A DNA stretch of 64,000 nt from Meghimatium bilineatum (GCA_034231615.1 CM067311.1:24067467-24131466); one strand, 5' to 3'. Shown: positions 12,575-24,010, counted from the first letter of the stretch. The notes: a model not told the origin generated them from the sequence alone. Translations and numbers: made by a program.

Positions 12575-12790
12575 GTAACATATCCTATCCAGGACGTAGC
12601 TATCAACCCAGCATTTGTTGGCTGTGGTGATTTTCTAGGCAATATAAATACGTTCAGTAGGTTGCCATTGCTTTCTGAACGGTCCGGATGCACAATTGCC
12701 TGTGGTGAGGATCGAACTCGGTACCTTTGCCATCACAGACGCGCTCTGTACCACTTCGCCACAGAGCCGGACCAATCTAAATACTAAAGG
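12575..12790 (-). mobile_element. tRNA-derived SINE (family A), best copy
   Basis: Reading the minus strand, a tRNA-like head has box A tggcgaagtgg and box B gagttcgatcc. It is followed by the body catccggaccgttcagaaag, ggcaacctactgaacg and the tail tgatagctacgtcctgg. These blocks match the plus-strand copy at 1096-1312. The A and B boxes fit the internal RNA polymerase III promoter consensus. Confidence 0.85.
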
Positions 12791-13934
12791 TAAATATGAA
12801 CATATTCTATGAAACATGAATTTTTAAATATTTTTTTAATATAGAATACAGATAATTTGTATTAGTTGGCATATATGAACTGTATAGTAAAGAACTAGAC
12901 AACATCTGTACAAGGTAACCACACAGTGAAGATCTAGAAGATGTGTATTGTAAACAAGGTAAAAATTCAGATAACACATGTACATGGTAACTAAAACTAG
13001 CAGAGGTACTACATCAATGCACTCATAAATAACAATTAAAAGTACATATTTGTTGATTTGATATTAACAGCTCTTGAAAATATTACAACAAAAGCAAATT
13101 ATTAAATTATATAATCTGTTACATAAGTGGTGATAGGACATCAGAAAGATCTGAAATTGTTCCACAAAAATGGGATAAAAATTGAAAAGCGCACACAAAA
13201 CTCAAACATGATTTTTTCCATTAGGCACCAACCTTGGTCAATGACATACAAACTGTTTTTTTCTTTAACTCAGCCAGTGATATTGCTGACAATTTGTGAT
13301 TTATGGACACATCAGGTTCAAGTCTTGTGTGTAAGTCCTTTGATTTGTATTGTTATTCCTCAAATCCACTTACTTACTATTTATTCACAAAATTGTCTAA
13401 CTTTGTGCTTGCTAGAGTTTACATGATTACCATTCTAGGCAGAGAGATCATCATGATAATGTGTATGATCTACTTATGAAATCTGCAGTGAATAATTATA
13501 TATATTGGTGATATATACGTATTATATGATTTGTATTCTATTTGTTTGTCTACAGTATTCGTGCTTCATTCTTGGGAGTCTTTGTCTGGTAATATTTCAT
13601 GATTCATAATACCATACAAATTGACAACATTCTAAGAAGGAGTATGATTTTGTAAACATAAAAACAGGAATCTGTGTGCCCAGTTAACAGAAAAGTACCA
13701 ATTCAACAATAGCTGGATAGTATACAAGCTATTGTTAAATTATTTTATTATTATTAATCAACATCACCAATTGTTAAGCAGCTATCAAAGTTTGTACAGA
13801 ACAAAAAATAAGAGGATACACAAATATTTTTACAGAAACAATTGTAGAATGTATCAAGATAATTCTAGGAAACATGCAAAAAATAATCTGAAAACAAAAC
13901 GAAGCATAGAAATAAAACTGCATGCATTCAATCA
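12791..13934. other. Intron; nothing recognised
   Basis: Very AT-rich. Short open frames on both strands show no motif. Family C starts at about 13935. Confidence 0.55.
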
Positions 13935-14055
13935 CTGAAAAATCAAATATGGTTGAAAAGACATAAAGGATTGACTTAATTGTACTTGGGTTACCTTCTG
14001 AACGAAGTAGCATGGCACCCGATTACTTATAAGCATATAACTCTGCTCGTTATCT
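13935..14055 (+). repeat. Interspersed repeat (family C), partial
   Basis: Contains ggttgaaaagacataaagga, ttgactta-ttgtactt and gcatataactctgctcg, homologous to 3620-3745. Confidence 0.6.
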
Positions 14056-14059
14056 TGTG

Positions 14060-14770
14060 AAATGTTGCCTTTACCTGGGAAATTCTACATTTGACCTCTT
14101 CAATACATCTTCCATCTAATATTATTAATGCACCCAAATATTTGAATATGTTGACTTGCTTCAGACTGATTCCTATCTACTTTAATGCTGCATTCTGGAG
14201 AACATTTACTCTTTGATATTACCATTACTTCAGTTTTTCTGCTATTCAGACTAAGCCCTTTATTATGACTTTCTTTTGAAATGATATTCATCCTATCTTG
14301 TAACTGTGTTTCATTTTCTGCAATAAAAATTGTATCATAAGCATATGGTAGGTTGCTTATATTATGCCCTGAAACTGATATTTCTGACATATCTTGTATG
14401 GATCTCATTATTATTTCATTGTACACATTGAATAGATTTGATGGCAGCACACAATCTTGTTTAACCCCCTGTTTAATGTGTTGAAATACCATCACTTGGC
14501 TATCGATTCTTATGGCTGCTCTTTTTTTGTCAATATATATTCCTTATTATTTAGATCATTACCATCAATGTCTAAATTCTCCAACATTCTAATTATTTCT
14601 TCATGTTTTACCTTATCAAATGCCTTAGTGTAGCCAATAAAGTAAAAATGCTAATCTCTGTTTACTTCCATCATTCTTTATATTAATTTTCTCAAAATGT
14701 ATATGGTGTTTGTCTCTCTGACTTCTACAAGTCTATAACGTTGCTCATTTCCACTGTTTTGATTTTACTT
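14060..14770 (-). mobile_element. RTE-type LINE, reverse-transcriptase fragment
   Basis: Minus-strand translation shows KQGVKQDCVLPSNLFNVYNE, IIMRSIQDMSE, NISNLPYAYDTIFIAENETQ and LSLNSRKTEVMVISKSKC. These are RTE RT motifs B to D, with YADD changed to YAYD. Upstream pieces (AFDKVKHEE-like) extend to about 14640. Frameshifted and dead. Confidence 0.75.
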
Positions 14771-15554
14771 CTTATTCTTGTCATTACACTTTGCATCATT
14801 GTTTTTGTCACATGACTCGTGCTCAGAGAATAGAAACATAATTGCTACAAATGAGATGCTGTGAAGCTTCAAAAAGTGGAAAAACCTCACTATTTAAGGA
14901 TGTCATCTATTACTGATTTGCTACTGCATGGTGCTTGATCTGGTGGTTCACTGAAAAGACCTTCAGATCTTTTGCACAAGAATGATTATACAGAACTTGT
15001 ATCCAACTAGTGCCTACCAATGCTTACAATTATTATAGATTTTAAATAACTGTCAGATTGTATTTTAAAAATATTTTATGTGAAAATGGCTGCAGTATCA
15101 ATGTTAAAAGTCATTACTTCGGATATGGAACTAGAGATTTGCACACAACGCACTGGCTGTCAATCCCCCACTCAGTGTCCAGCGTGCATATCCAGTGGTC
15201 AGGAGCTCTCATTGTGTAATGTCATCCCTAACCTCAACCCCTCCTAAACTCTAGAATAATCCAGTCTACTAATATTCTGCGGTGTTGCATCATGGTGCAT
15301 TTAATTCAACCTACTATAACATTAGCTATTAAAAAATGTATAGCAAAATGATCTGCACATAATGTAATATCATTGACCATGTGAAAACTATGCGCATCGT
15401 AACACAGTTGCAATGAACTTGTGTTTGATATTTAAGTTCGTACACATTCCGCTTCTAAATGAAATATAAGGTACGCACTAATTGGACACCACAAGTCCGA
15501 TTATGCATAAAAACATTATAACTACTCTTTAGTATACTGCTGACAAAAGGAGAG
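14771..15554. other. Intron; nothing recognised
   Basis: No coding or repeat signal readable by eye. Confidence 0.5.
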
Positions 15555-15655
15555 GGCAACATGTCTAATCTATTGGTGTTGACATCAGGAAAGAATAACA
15601 TGTCTAATCTAATGGTGCTGACATCTGGGGAGAATAACACGTCTAATCTAGTGTA
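15555..15655. repeat. Short tandem repeat, about 47-bp unit, 2-3 copies
   Basis: Words acatgtctaatcta, tggtg-tgacatc and gaataac recur at about 15558, 15598 and 15637. Confidence 0.7.
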
Positions 15656-16029
15656 GAATTATCTGTGGTTATTCTTATATTTTTCTGGATTGTAAACTCA
15701 CATCTTTGGCTACCAGTTACAGAAAAACTACCAAATACCAATCCAGTCAAAATAAATGTGGCATGCAAACTTAATATAAAATGACAGAAGCTGCAAAGAC
15801 AAATGATATAAAATTTAAAAAATAATATTGACATAGAACAGGTAGATGAAACCCATCCCCATTCCTTATCTTGTATACAGGATGGAGGGTGCTTCAAATG
15901 AACTCTAAAAATGTGATAGAGATTACCATGGTATTGTCTTGTCACCTGTCAATATTGTTGTTAATGATGTGAAAGAGTAGTGCTGGTTCAGTATTTTTCT
16001 GCATCTGCCATCTTGGTGCAAATTAACAA

Positions 16030-16800
16030 CATCATCATAATCATCAAGTGCCGTCTCCGCAACGAAGGTTGGCTGCAACGTATCTCCAACATCTCCTGTC
16101 TCTTGTCTTGGTGGTGCATTCTGCTAGACTGTAACCTGTCCATCCTGTAATGTTACTCTCCCACTTGTATCTCTGCCTACCTCTTGCTCGCTTCCCTTTG
16201 ACTTTACCCTCAAGTAAGGTCTTCAATAGGGTGTCATGTCTTTTAATGTGTCCAAAGTATTTTATTTGCCTGATCTTTATTTCTCTTAGTAGTTCTTTCT
16301 TCATATTAAGTGTCTTTAGCACCTCTTTATTTGTTTTCTTCTCTTTCCATGATGTTCTCCCTATTCTTCTATATACCCACATCTCAAAGGCATCAATTTT
16401 GTCTTCTAATTGTTTATTTAGTGTCCATGTTTCTGAGCCATACATTAATATGGAATAGATGTAGCATTTTATAATTCTCATTTTTAACTTGTTTGTAATT
16501 TGTTTAGATATTAATAATTTCCTCATGTCATTGAAGGTACTTTTAGCCATTCATATTCTCCTTTTAACTTCTGTTTCACATCTGCCATCATTTGTGACTA
16601 TGTGTCCAAGATATTGATACTGTTTTACTTGTTGTAGTTTCTCTCCCTGTATGTTTATGTTTACCTCCTGTTCTTCTGTGTCTTTGCTGATTATCATGGT
16701 TTTTGTTTTTTGAATGTTTATATCCAGTCCATATTCATTACTTGATTTATTGACTTGATCTATTAGTCTTTGTAGTTCATGTTCACTTTCAAATTAACAA
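16030..16800 (-). mobile_element. RTE-type LINE, 5'-truncated (RT thumb and C-terminus)
   Basis: Minus strand reads DINIQKTKTMIISK and QYQYLGHIVTNDGRCETEVK, then an in-frame TGA at about 16551. It continues SKQITNKLKMRIIKCYIYSI, LMYGSETWTLNKQLEDKIDA, FEMWVYRRIGRTSWKEK, RQIKYFGHIKRH and GRQRYKWESNITGWTGYSL, ending GDGT and stop at 16044. The tail is a gat/tgatgatgat-like repeat, as in RTE. The plus-strand copy at 53986-54735 is the same family. Confidence 0.9.
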
Positions 16801-16949
16801 CATGACATCATAATGTCTATTTAAAGATGACAGGCTCACTATTGACATGCACCAAAGAGGAGAAACATTCCATTATCAAATTGCTTCTCTTCAGACTATA
16901 GAATGAATGTGCAGAATCATGATAATAATAATCATTATTATTGTCATGA

Positions 16950-17560
16950 TAAAACATGTAACTCGGTAGTAGGGGTGCCACATAGGAAACATCTGCACAC
17001 AAAGACTTCCAAACATTCCCATCTTTGGCCGTACAGATGAGTGTGGAAAGATTACACCCTGATCATTACATATTATCATGCTAGCATTTTCTTTGTGCAC
17101 CTGTTCTATTTCCACCCTCAACTGTTCCCTGCTCAACCATAATTGAAAGTGAATCTTGTCTCATTACATTTCCAACCCATTCAAGCTTATTTCATCTCTG
17201 CCAACAGTGGTTCCTATCATTGCATGTCCAAACCATGCAAGCTTGTTCAGATTGTTGTATCACTGCCAACAGTGGTTCCTATCGACTTGAAAGTTTGGTT
17301 ATTCTGTCTCGGACAAATATATTTGTTTTATGTTCTCTTAAATAAATTTATAACACATGTGTGCAGCATTTATAGTAAAACACATGCATCCTTCTTTCTG
17401 TATCTGCAGTGAGTGTCCAGCTTTAGCAACCATACAATATAATAGATAGAACCAGTGATTTATATAGATTAATCTTGACTAAGGTACTGATTTACTTTTC
17501 CATACTACATTCAACCTTGCCATGACAGTGATAGCCATTTCCAGTATTTTCTTGATTTCG
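16950..17560 (-). mobile_element. RTE-type LINE, second family (same as 20994-21559), decayed
   Basis: The order of words on the plus strand (gcagtgagtgtccagcttta, gcaaccatacaatataatag, agccatttccagtatt) parallels 21414-21560. The minus strand gives pieces like TVEGG and KSLCADVSYVAPLLP, the known RTE tail. Between 17150 and 17290 a block containing gccaacagtggttcctatc is duplicated in tandem. Confidence 0.75.
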
Positions 17561-17689
17561 ACACGAATTGACATCATTGCATATGAGATTCCAAGTATGT
17601 AAAAATAGACACCAAATATGTGATAATTGAGTCAGAAGACTGTAATGGTGATGTATGCCTGTTAATCCAGCGAATGTATGAATGGAACA

Positions 17690-17965
17690 TTCATTCATTT
17701 TCCTTTTGCACTGAAGTTAGCGCATAGGGCAGAGGTCAGATCTCTCCAATTCTGTCTGTTCAAAGCTATTCTGTGCAGTTCTTGAATAGTATGAATATTG
17801 GTTGTTTTACTTTCTCTAAGTATTGTTCTTCTGAGTGTTTCTTTTGGTCTACCCCTGGCTATGAATGGAACAGGAAGTTTCAAAATGGTGTGAACTCTGT
17901 GACAGTGTTCACATCCAGTGTTCCTGACACAATTTTTGAAATTTCCTACTTCACTCATACACTTT
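17690..17965 (-). mobile_element. RTE-type LINE, 3' end
   Basis: Minus strand: PFIARGRPKETLRRTILRES, then IQELHRIALNRQNWRDLTSA, then LCANFSAKGK and stop. This RGRPKETLRRT type belongs with the fragments at 27370-28260 and 30848-31265. Confidence 0.8.
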
Positions 17966-18747
17966 TAAATGCCAGTATGGCATGACATTTTTCATGTATA
18001 CCAAGATGGCAAGTGTGTAGGATGCTCCTATCCTGAACAACAATATTGACAGATTATCAGGCCATGTCATGGTTATTATAATTTCTATCATAATTTTCAG
18101 GTTTTTATTTGAAGCACCTTTGCACATGTCTAGAATGTAAGACAAATTTGATTGGTAGATTGAATTATTGAAATTTATAAAATCTAAAGATTTCATTTCA
18201 TATTTATGCTCTAGAGCAGTGGTTCTCAAAGTTGGATGCAGGAAGAATGTAACTATTTAGACAATAAGATTTAAATTGATAAAATGTAAAAAGTCTTGGT
18301 AATCTGCAAAGACTTTAGATAGGTTAAAAAATTTTTCTGTGCGCACGATTTGGGGAGGGGGTGTGTGAGTGGGGGGGGGGGAAGGAGAGAGAGGAGAAGA
18401 CTGCAAATTTTGCTCAAAGAGGATGCCTCCAAAAATTGAGAATCAGAGCTGTATAGCACCAATCTATTGAATCAGAGCTCTAGAGCACATATCTATCATA
18501 AGATATTTTAATTTATGATTTTTCTTTATATTCAGAGATTCTTCTGTTTTCATAAAGACTGGAGTTCAACACTTTGTTGCTTCTTGATTGATTTCAGTCA
18601 ATTAAAACCAGATGCCCTGGAATTCTTATAAAGTATAGAACTATATTTGTCTTATATTCCATGGGGCCTGGAAATTGTGACTCTTGGTACAAAACATTGC
18701 AACAAAACACCTGGATAATGTTAACATGCATATACTCATACACACAC
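17966..18747. other. Intron; poly-G tract, no gene
   Basis: A run of ten G with flanking G-rich sequence lies at about 18355-18385. Otherwise nothing recognised up to the donor of the candidate exon at 18746-18747. Confidence 0.6.
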
Positions 18748-18945
18748 CTCAAGAAGTTTGAGGTAGCTGTTAATGTCTGCTACTTGGGCCTGTAATATGC
18801 TTAGATCATGCTCAGACAGAGATAGCAAAGAGTCTTCATCTTTATGCAAGGGTGAGCTGAGGTCAAAGATTTGAGAGTTGCTGAGCTGGAGTGAATCAAC
18901 CAGTTGTGAGTCGGTTGGAGAAGCAATAACTGAATCTGATTCTCG
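18748..18945 (-). CDS. Candidate extra (cassette) exon of the dystrophin orthologue, no human counterpart
   Basis: A 198-nt open stretch (66 codons, phase 0/0) bounded by acceptor ATTACAG/CGA and donor GAG/GTGTGT on the dystrophin strand. It lies between the exon 51 and 52 equivalents, whose junction in human is direct. It reads RESDSVIASPTDSQ at the start, is rich in Ser, Leu, Asp and Glu (LSSPLHKDEDSLLSLSEHD), and ends in a helix-like SILQAQVADINSYLKLLE. It contains no Met, so it cannot start translation. Inclusion would add 66 residues to the loop between helices A and B of R20 without shifting frame. The gene lies on both sides and the splice sites and frame agree, but I know no homologue. 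It could also be a chance open frame. Confidence 0.5.
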
Positions 18946-19429
18946 CTGTAATAAATTGGGTCAGATGCATTATCAACCTCAGTGCTGTTATTTGTTAAAT
19001 ATATAGGCAAAAAGAAAATTAATTTATGTGCATGTTTTGAAGCAGCGATAAGGTATAATATAAGTTAGCATGAAGGATATTGAGGAATAAATAAGGTTGC
19101 ATGTTCAGTAAATAATTATTGTGGAAGGAAAGAATGAAGGTATACAATTTTATAAAAAATAAAACAGACCACAGTAGTAGTGAAGTTAAAGTATAATTCT
19201 AATGAAAGAAATAAATGTAATCTAAACTATGATCAATGAGCATGCATGAAAATGATAGTAAACATGAGAATGGATGAGTGGTTGCAGTAAAGAATGAGAA
19301 AACATTTCAGATCAAAAATCTATGGCAAGGGGAAGATAAACAGAAAGATAAAGTTATAAATATTGAGAAGATATTTTGTTTATAGAGGCAACATATGGTT
19401 GTGAGACATGGACATTTTCAGCTTTCATT

Positions 19430-19810
19430 TTTAAACTTCAACAGGGTCTTTATTGTAACTGAACTCGAGGGGATCGAGCGGACGGACCAGAGTTTCACGT
19501 TCCAACTGGGAACAGGCCACGCCCCAGTTGATAAGCACCTGATCAGAGTAAACCCATTGCACAGACCAAGTTGCAGACACTGTCGCACAAGAGGAGACTG
19601 TTGTACACCTACTGCTGCAGTGCCCAAGGCTAACAGACATCCGACGAGAGCTGTTGCCACCACTTCCAGCTGTACACAGCACACTCTGCACCACGGCTGG
19701 GGAGGGCCTGTGCAATCGCCAGAAGGGCTATGGGCTGTCAAGAGCTTCCTGCTCACAGCGAAAGGAATTGAATCATTATCATCATCATGATTGCAACTGG
19801 ACAATGTTCC
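19430..19810 (+). mobile_element. LINE C-terminal fragment of an RNase H-bearing (Jockey/I group) type
   Basis: Plus strand reads FQLGTGHAPVDKHLIRVN, then PSCRHC, shifts frame, then ETVVHLLLQCPRLTDIRREL. The C-x2-C ... H-x4-C pattern is the zinc-knuckle-like end found after RNase H in such LINEs; compare the element at 43860-47760. It is more GC-rich than its surroundings and ends in tcatcatcatga. No certain target duplication was seen. Confidence 0.7.
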
Positions 19811-19939
19811 TCATAGATTTCCAGCAGGATGAACCATGTAGTTCAGAGAATGGAGAGACTTGAGAACTGACACACGCAATCGAAAAGAAAATATGAGAAT
19901 TTGATATGAAATGCTGTACGAAGGTCCTAAGAATATCAT

Positions 19940-20369
19940 TAGTACTTACATAAAGCACAAAATTGATTATCTTTACAATAAATGCAAAGCCTATCTGACT
20001 ATAGGGAAAGTGGGTATGAAAAAATGCAAATAATATTATACATGACAATTTCAACCTTAAGATATTTTCAAGAAAATGTAATACAAACAGTAAAAATAAT
20101 GGCACTATCACAAAAGCATTAGATGGCAGATACTATTTTCTGCTGTCTAATGCCTTTGTGATAGTGATATTAATTTTACCGTGTTTACTGTATGTCTTGT
20201 ATTTTTTTGGGGAAAAAAACCCTTACGATTGAAACTGTCTTGCACCCTGTTATTTGTATTTTGTTCATACCCATACCCTACAATCGGATAATCTTTGCAT
20301 TTATTGTAAAACTGATCAACATTGTGTTTTACACAAGTACTATTGTCATACATTTTTACAGTAGTCTCA
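19940..20369. mobile_element. Palindromic retroelement end, 430 bp, with a 14-bp target-site duplication
   Basis: Two arms in inverted orientation meet at about 20136 (actatcacaaaagcattaga ... tctaatgcctttgtgatagt). Both arms contain acaataaatgcaaag, gtatgaa-aaat and gttt/gaaactgtc-type words over about 200 bp. Direct repeats cctaagaatatcat at 19926-19939 and 20370-20383 bound it. The plus-oriented arm is homologous to 29762-29912, downstream of the Penelope-like GIY-YIG fragment. Confidence 0.7.
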
Positions 20370-20506
20370 CCTAAGAATATCATGGACAGAAAGATGATAC
20401 AACATAGATGTCAACAAAGACCTGAATATAGAAGAAGACTTGTCTTCTCCTAACTATCAAAGCTGCAAGCTGACATATTTTGAACATGTGAAAAGACACA
20501 CTGGGT

Positions 20507-20697
20507 CATGTGACGTATTCCTTCCAGAACGTTGTCTTCCCAATGAACTCTCTGAACATCTCTCTGTCTTGGGCGATGTGGCTTGCATTTTCTAGCGATG
20601 TATTCATGTTATCTTTAATGTCGTCAGTCCATCGTCTTCTTGGTCTGCCCTTTCTCCTCCTCCCAGGTACTCTTCCCTCCATTATTTGTCTTTCTAA
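20507..20697 (-). mobile_element. 5'-truncated LINE, 191 bp, with an 11-bp target-site duplication
   Basis: Direct repeats acacactgggt at 20496-20506 and 20698-20708 bound it. Minus strand: LERQIMEGRVPGRRRKGRPR, RRWTDDIKDNMNTSLENA, QDREMFREFIGKTTFWKEYV. A second copy of the same family, with the same 3' end, is at 52115-52450. Confidence 0.85.
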
Positions 20698-20919
20698 ACA
20701 CACTGGGTTAGAGAGATTAATCATGGAGGAAAATGTTCAGGGAAGGATAACACGAGGCAGGTCAAGATGTCAATAGACACCGAATATTGAAGACCTTCCG
20801 TACATGATACTGGAAGAAGCAGGACAACTTGCACAGAGCAGAGACATTTTTAGAATGGTTGTTAGGACAAAATTCTTCAATAGACATATCACACAGAAGA
20901 AAATGGAATGAAAAAAAAC

Positions 20920-21650
20920 TTGGAAGTGTAGAAGGGCTATCATACGTGTGTCTGAATCTTCTCAATCACTGGGAAGTGTAGGTTGGCTATCATCAATTAA
21001 ATCAATCAATAAACCCATAACCCTTCAGGGTCGTAGGGGTACCACATTGGATGCTTCAGCACACAGAGTCCTCCAGCGAATTCTATCCTCAGCGATGCGG
21101 ATGAGTGTGGAAATATCTAGCCCTGTCCATTCCTTGATGTTGTCTGTCCATGTCTTTATTTGTCCTCCTCTGCTTCTTCCACCCTCGACAGTTCCCTGCA
21201 GTATTGTTTTTGACAAGGAATCGTGCCTGCATACATGTCAGAACCATGCTAGTTTTCATCATTTCACTATTGAAAGCAATGGTTCCTGAACACCTGCACA
21301 CATCTCTACTTTATTTCTTACGTACACATTGGTCTTATGTTCCCTATAGGAGATTCGTAGAATTCTTCTGTAGCATTTATACTCGAAAGCCTGTAATCTT
21401 CTCTCCATCTCCGCAGTGAGTGTCCAACTCTCACAACCATACAACACAACAGAAAGCACCAGCGACTTATACAGTTTGATTTTCACTCCAACACTGATGT
21501 TGCTTTTCCAAATCACAGTTAGCCTTGACAAGGACGCTAAAGCCATCTCCAGCCGTATTAGGTTGGCTATCATACGTGTGTCTGAATCGTCTCAATCACT
21601 GGGAAGTGTAGAAGGGCTATCATACGTGTGTCTGAATCTTCTCTTTATCA
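20920..21650. repeat. 50-bp tandem repeat split by a LINE insertion
   Basis: Units carry tgtctgaatcttctcaatca, ctgggaagtg, tagaagggctatcatacgtg. Copies lie at about 20930-20993 and 21560-21645, separated by the LINE at 20994-21559. Confidence 0.8.
20994..21559 (-). mobile_element. 5'-truncated RTE LINE, 566 bp, with a 14-bp target-site duplication
   Basis: Direct repeats aggttggctatcat at 20980-20993 and 21560-21573 bound it exactly. Minus strand: MALASLSRLTVIWKSNISV, YKSLVLSVVLYGCESWTLT, AFEYKCYRRILRISYREHKT, VEMCAGVQEPLLSIVK, then in another frame TVEGGRSRGGQIKTWTDNIK and RIAEDRIRWRTLCAEASNVV. The 3' tail is an aattgatttgattgat repeat. One frameshift only; a young copy. Confidence 0.92.
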
Positions 21651-21979
21651 TAGAAAGTGTCTTCTTCTCCTCAATCACAGTTTAACATGTTTACACAGAA
21701 AGTCCAGTTTTCTTGATTAATGCAGCTGTATTTGAAAGCTCTTCAGTGCTCTTGTACAGCTATCTGTGGATGTTTGTCTCTGTGGGTCAGTTCCTCTCTG
21801 TTAATTGGTTTAGTGTAACACAGCCTTGCAGGATATGTTCCTCAGTCTATGCTGCCTTTCCACAGAGATGTGGAAAAAGTCAGTCTAAGTGACGTCTGTT
21901 CTGTCCTCATGCGGAAGACGATAACTTGCTCAGCCCTGTCAAGATATTGGCGATCATACTTATAGTGAGGTAGTGGCAG

Positions 21980-22180
21980 GGAGAATTAAGTGGCATAGTG
22001 GCTACACCATTTGCTTCATATTCAAGAGGTCGCAGAGTCTAATCCAGCCATTGACATCTTGTTTACAAATGTAATTTTTTTCAGAAATCCTTGGGGATTA
22101 TAATTTGAATCCACAGTTTCAAGTTATGTGCGGTAATCTTGGCAGGTGATGTGACTCTTTGCTGTGAGGGATTGAGTATA
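21980..22180 (+). mobile_element. Probable tRNA-derived SINE
   Basis: A tRNA-like head has gtggcatagtggctacacc (box A type) and gagtctaatcc about 30 bp further (box B type). A tail with ttgtttacaaatgtaa and a T run follows. The boxes are imperfect and only one copy was seen, so this is tentative. 21700-21980 shows nothing recognisable. Confidence 0.5.
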
Positions 22181-23920
22181 TATCATAGGCGTCAACTAGT
22201 ACGGATTTTCTGTATTGATACAGATTTCTGACCCAGAAAAAATTAAAAACCAAAATTTTTAATTTCTAAAATAGGTTATTTTGGTGTTAAATTTTAGCAA
22301 TTATTACTAATGTGGGCATTTTATCTCACATGCATGTATTGAGGGTATTGATGGGCAATAAAAGGGGAGTATTTTGGTGCTAAATACTGAAGTTTTAATT
22401 GAAATACAGAAATAAATTGTTAAGAATTACGGATTTATGAAAACATAAGTTGACTGCTATGATATATGAGGGAACCTGAGTGCAATAAAAGCAATCCTCT
22501 ACACCTTTTGAGTGTTTTGACAACCTTATGGATTCTCATTCCGTACAGAATGACAGAACAATTGGGCTCTTGGGATTTGTTAAACAATTTTATGAAATGC
22601 TTTGCTATATCCATGTACAAACCATTCAGAAGAATCAAGGAGCTTTCAGCAAATATGCCGTGATATTACACATATTCAGGAGTGGCAGAATACCTACCAG
22701 GTTTGTCATATGTCTATGGAGAGAGTACCGCAAACTGTTAGGTCCTTTAATGAGCTAAAAATGATGAGGTAATGAATGTCATTGATCAAGTGAGGACTTT
22801 GTTCATAACACCATCTGAGAACTTGCTGATGATGTGGGGACAAACATTGGTACACTTTTGATGGAAGATGTGGTCCCACAGAGAAGTCCCTACTGGAAAT
22901 TGGAAACTTCCTCATGATAATGCACCCAACCATTTCTGGCATCTGATACAAAAATTTCTCACTAAACACAAAATTGATATAGTTTTTTCCAGCTCTATAT
23001 TCTTCTTTAATGATATTTGACTGTTCCCAAAGCTCAAAATTCAGATTAAAAAATGTATTTGTATTGGCCAAAAGTTAGATACTTTTTAAACATACTTCAT
23101 AATTACAGCAAAGATGGAAAGAAGATACAGTACAGAAGGAAAGCTAGTTACAGCAAAAACAGGAAAATTGTACTTTAGAAGGAAGAATAATTGGAATATA
23201 TATAATATTAGTTGTAATAAGCAATATTTTCATGCCTCTAATGTTATAAGTTGCACTAGTCAGAGCTTCCTTTGTTTCAATGACGGGAAATTTCACAAAA
23301 ATGGAATCGCCAAGCACAGCATATAAAGATAGAACTTTATGCTACACACTTTTTTAATACAAGAACTCAGCTATAAACTATAATCACTTAAACATATGTC
23401 GTGATCATGAGAGACAAACAGATATGGATGAACTTTTATTGCCTACCAAAATGGTACATAAGTCACGGTGAAATCTACTGGCAAAGAGGCGGTGATAGCA
23501 GCCACCACTTGGCTCCTCAAACACAACCATGAATACAAACAATAATTCTATCAGATTTACAGAGCATGTTGCACAAATGTGAAGGTGCATGATAAGAAGA
23601 GAGTTCTTGAGTTTGTTAGTTAGTTCCATATACATATGTACTGTAGTGATTTCTTTCCGTGTTAATTACCTCATTGCAAGTTGCTTTAGTTCTTGTGTAT
23701 TGTATTATATCCCATATTGAGCTTTCTCTGTTAATTGTTCTGTGTAGAGTTCTTTAGGGCAAACATAATTTTTTTTAGCCCTTTGCCTTCACATGAAAGT
23801 TTATTTAAGAAGTCTGTTCTCATTTTACATACATAGCTGACGCAAAAAGGAAGTGGGTTATCCTTTTTTTGGCAATGCTCATGCACAAAGTATTATACGG
23901 ATCTGTTGTCCAGGTCATGA
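22181..23920. other. Intron; nothing recognised
   Basis: Several open frames of 60-121 codons (for example minus 23071-22706) show no motif I recognise, no splice context matching dystrophin, and low-complexity composition. The reader should treat this as non-coding. Confidence 0.5.
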
Positions 23921-24010
23921 GGGAGTTAGAGGTAATGTAAGAGCTGGTGCACTGGCAGAAAAACTATAGCAAATAGCACGAGCTGGTGCACTGGCAGAAA
24001 AACTATAGCG
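23921..24010. repeat. 39-bp direct duplication
   Basis: The block gagctggtgcactggcagaa plus aaactatagc occurs at about 23940 and 23979 with two changes. Confidence 0.85.

Larger units (their letters stand above)
19290..20900 (+). mobile_element. RTE-type LINE on the plus strand, broken by three later insertions
   Basis: Host pieces in order: YGCETWTFSA (about 19386-19425), NRKENMRI then CCTKVLRISWT (about 19875-19942), NKDLNIEEDL and KLTYFEHVKRHTG (about 20415-20506), then GLERLIMEENVQGRITRGR and the tail EEAGQLAQSRDIFRMVV to about 20900. Removing the inserts restores the RTE order. Inserts: a LINE C-terminus (about 19430-19810), a palindromic element (19940-20369) and a truncated LINE (20507-20697). 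Confidence 0.75.

Noticed and set aside
12695-12775. A functional tRNA gene
   Set aside because: The A and B boxes belong to a SINE whose body and tail recur at 1096-1312; the cloverleaf is not maintained.
19418-19863. Minus-strand frames of 94-128 codons
   Set aside because: Antisense of the plus-strand LINE C-terminus, which has the recognisable zinc-knuckle pattern.
22435-23635. Several 65-121-codon frames on both strands
   Set aside because: No motif, no splice context, overlapping frames of similar length; consistent with chance in AT-rich DNA.
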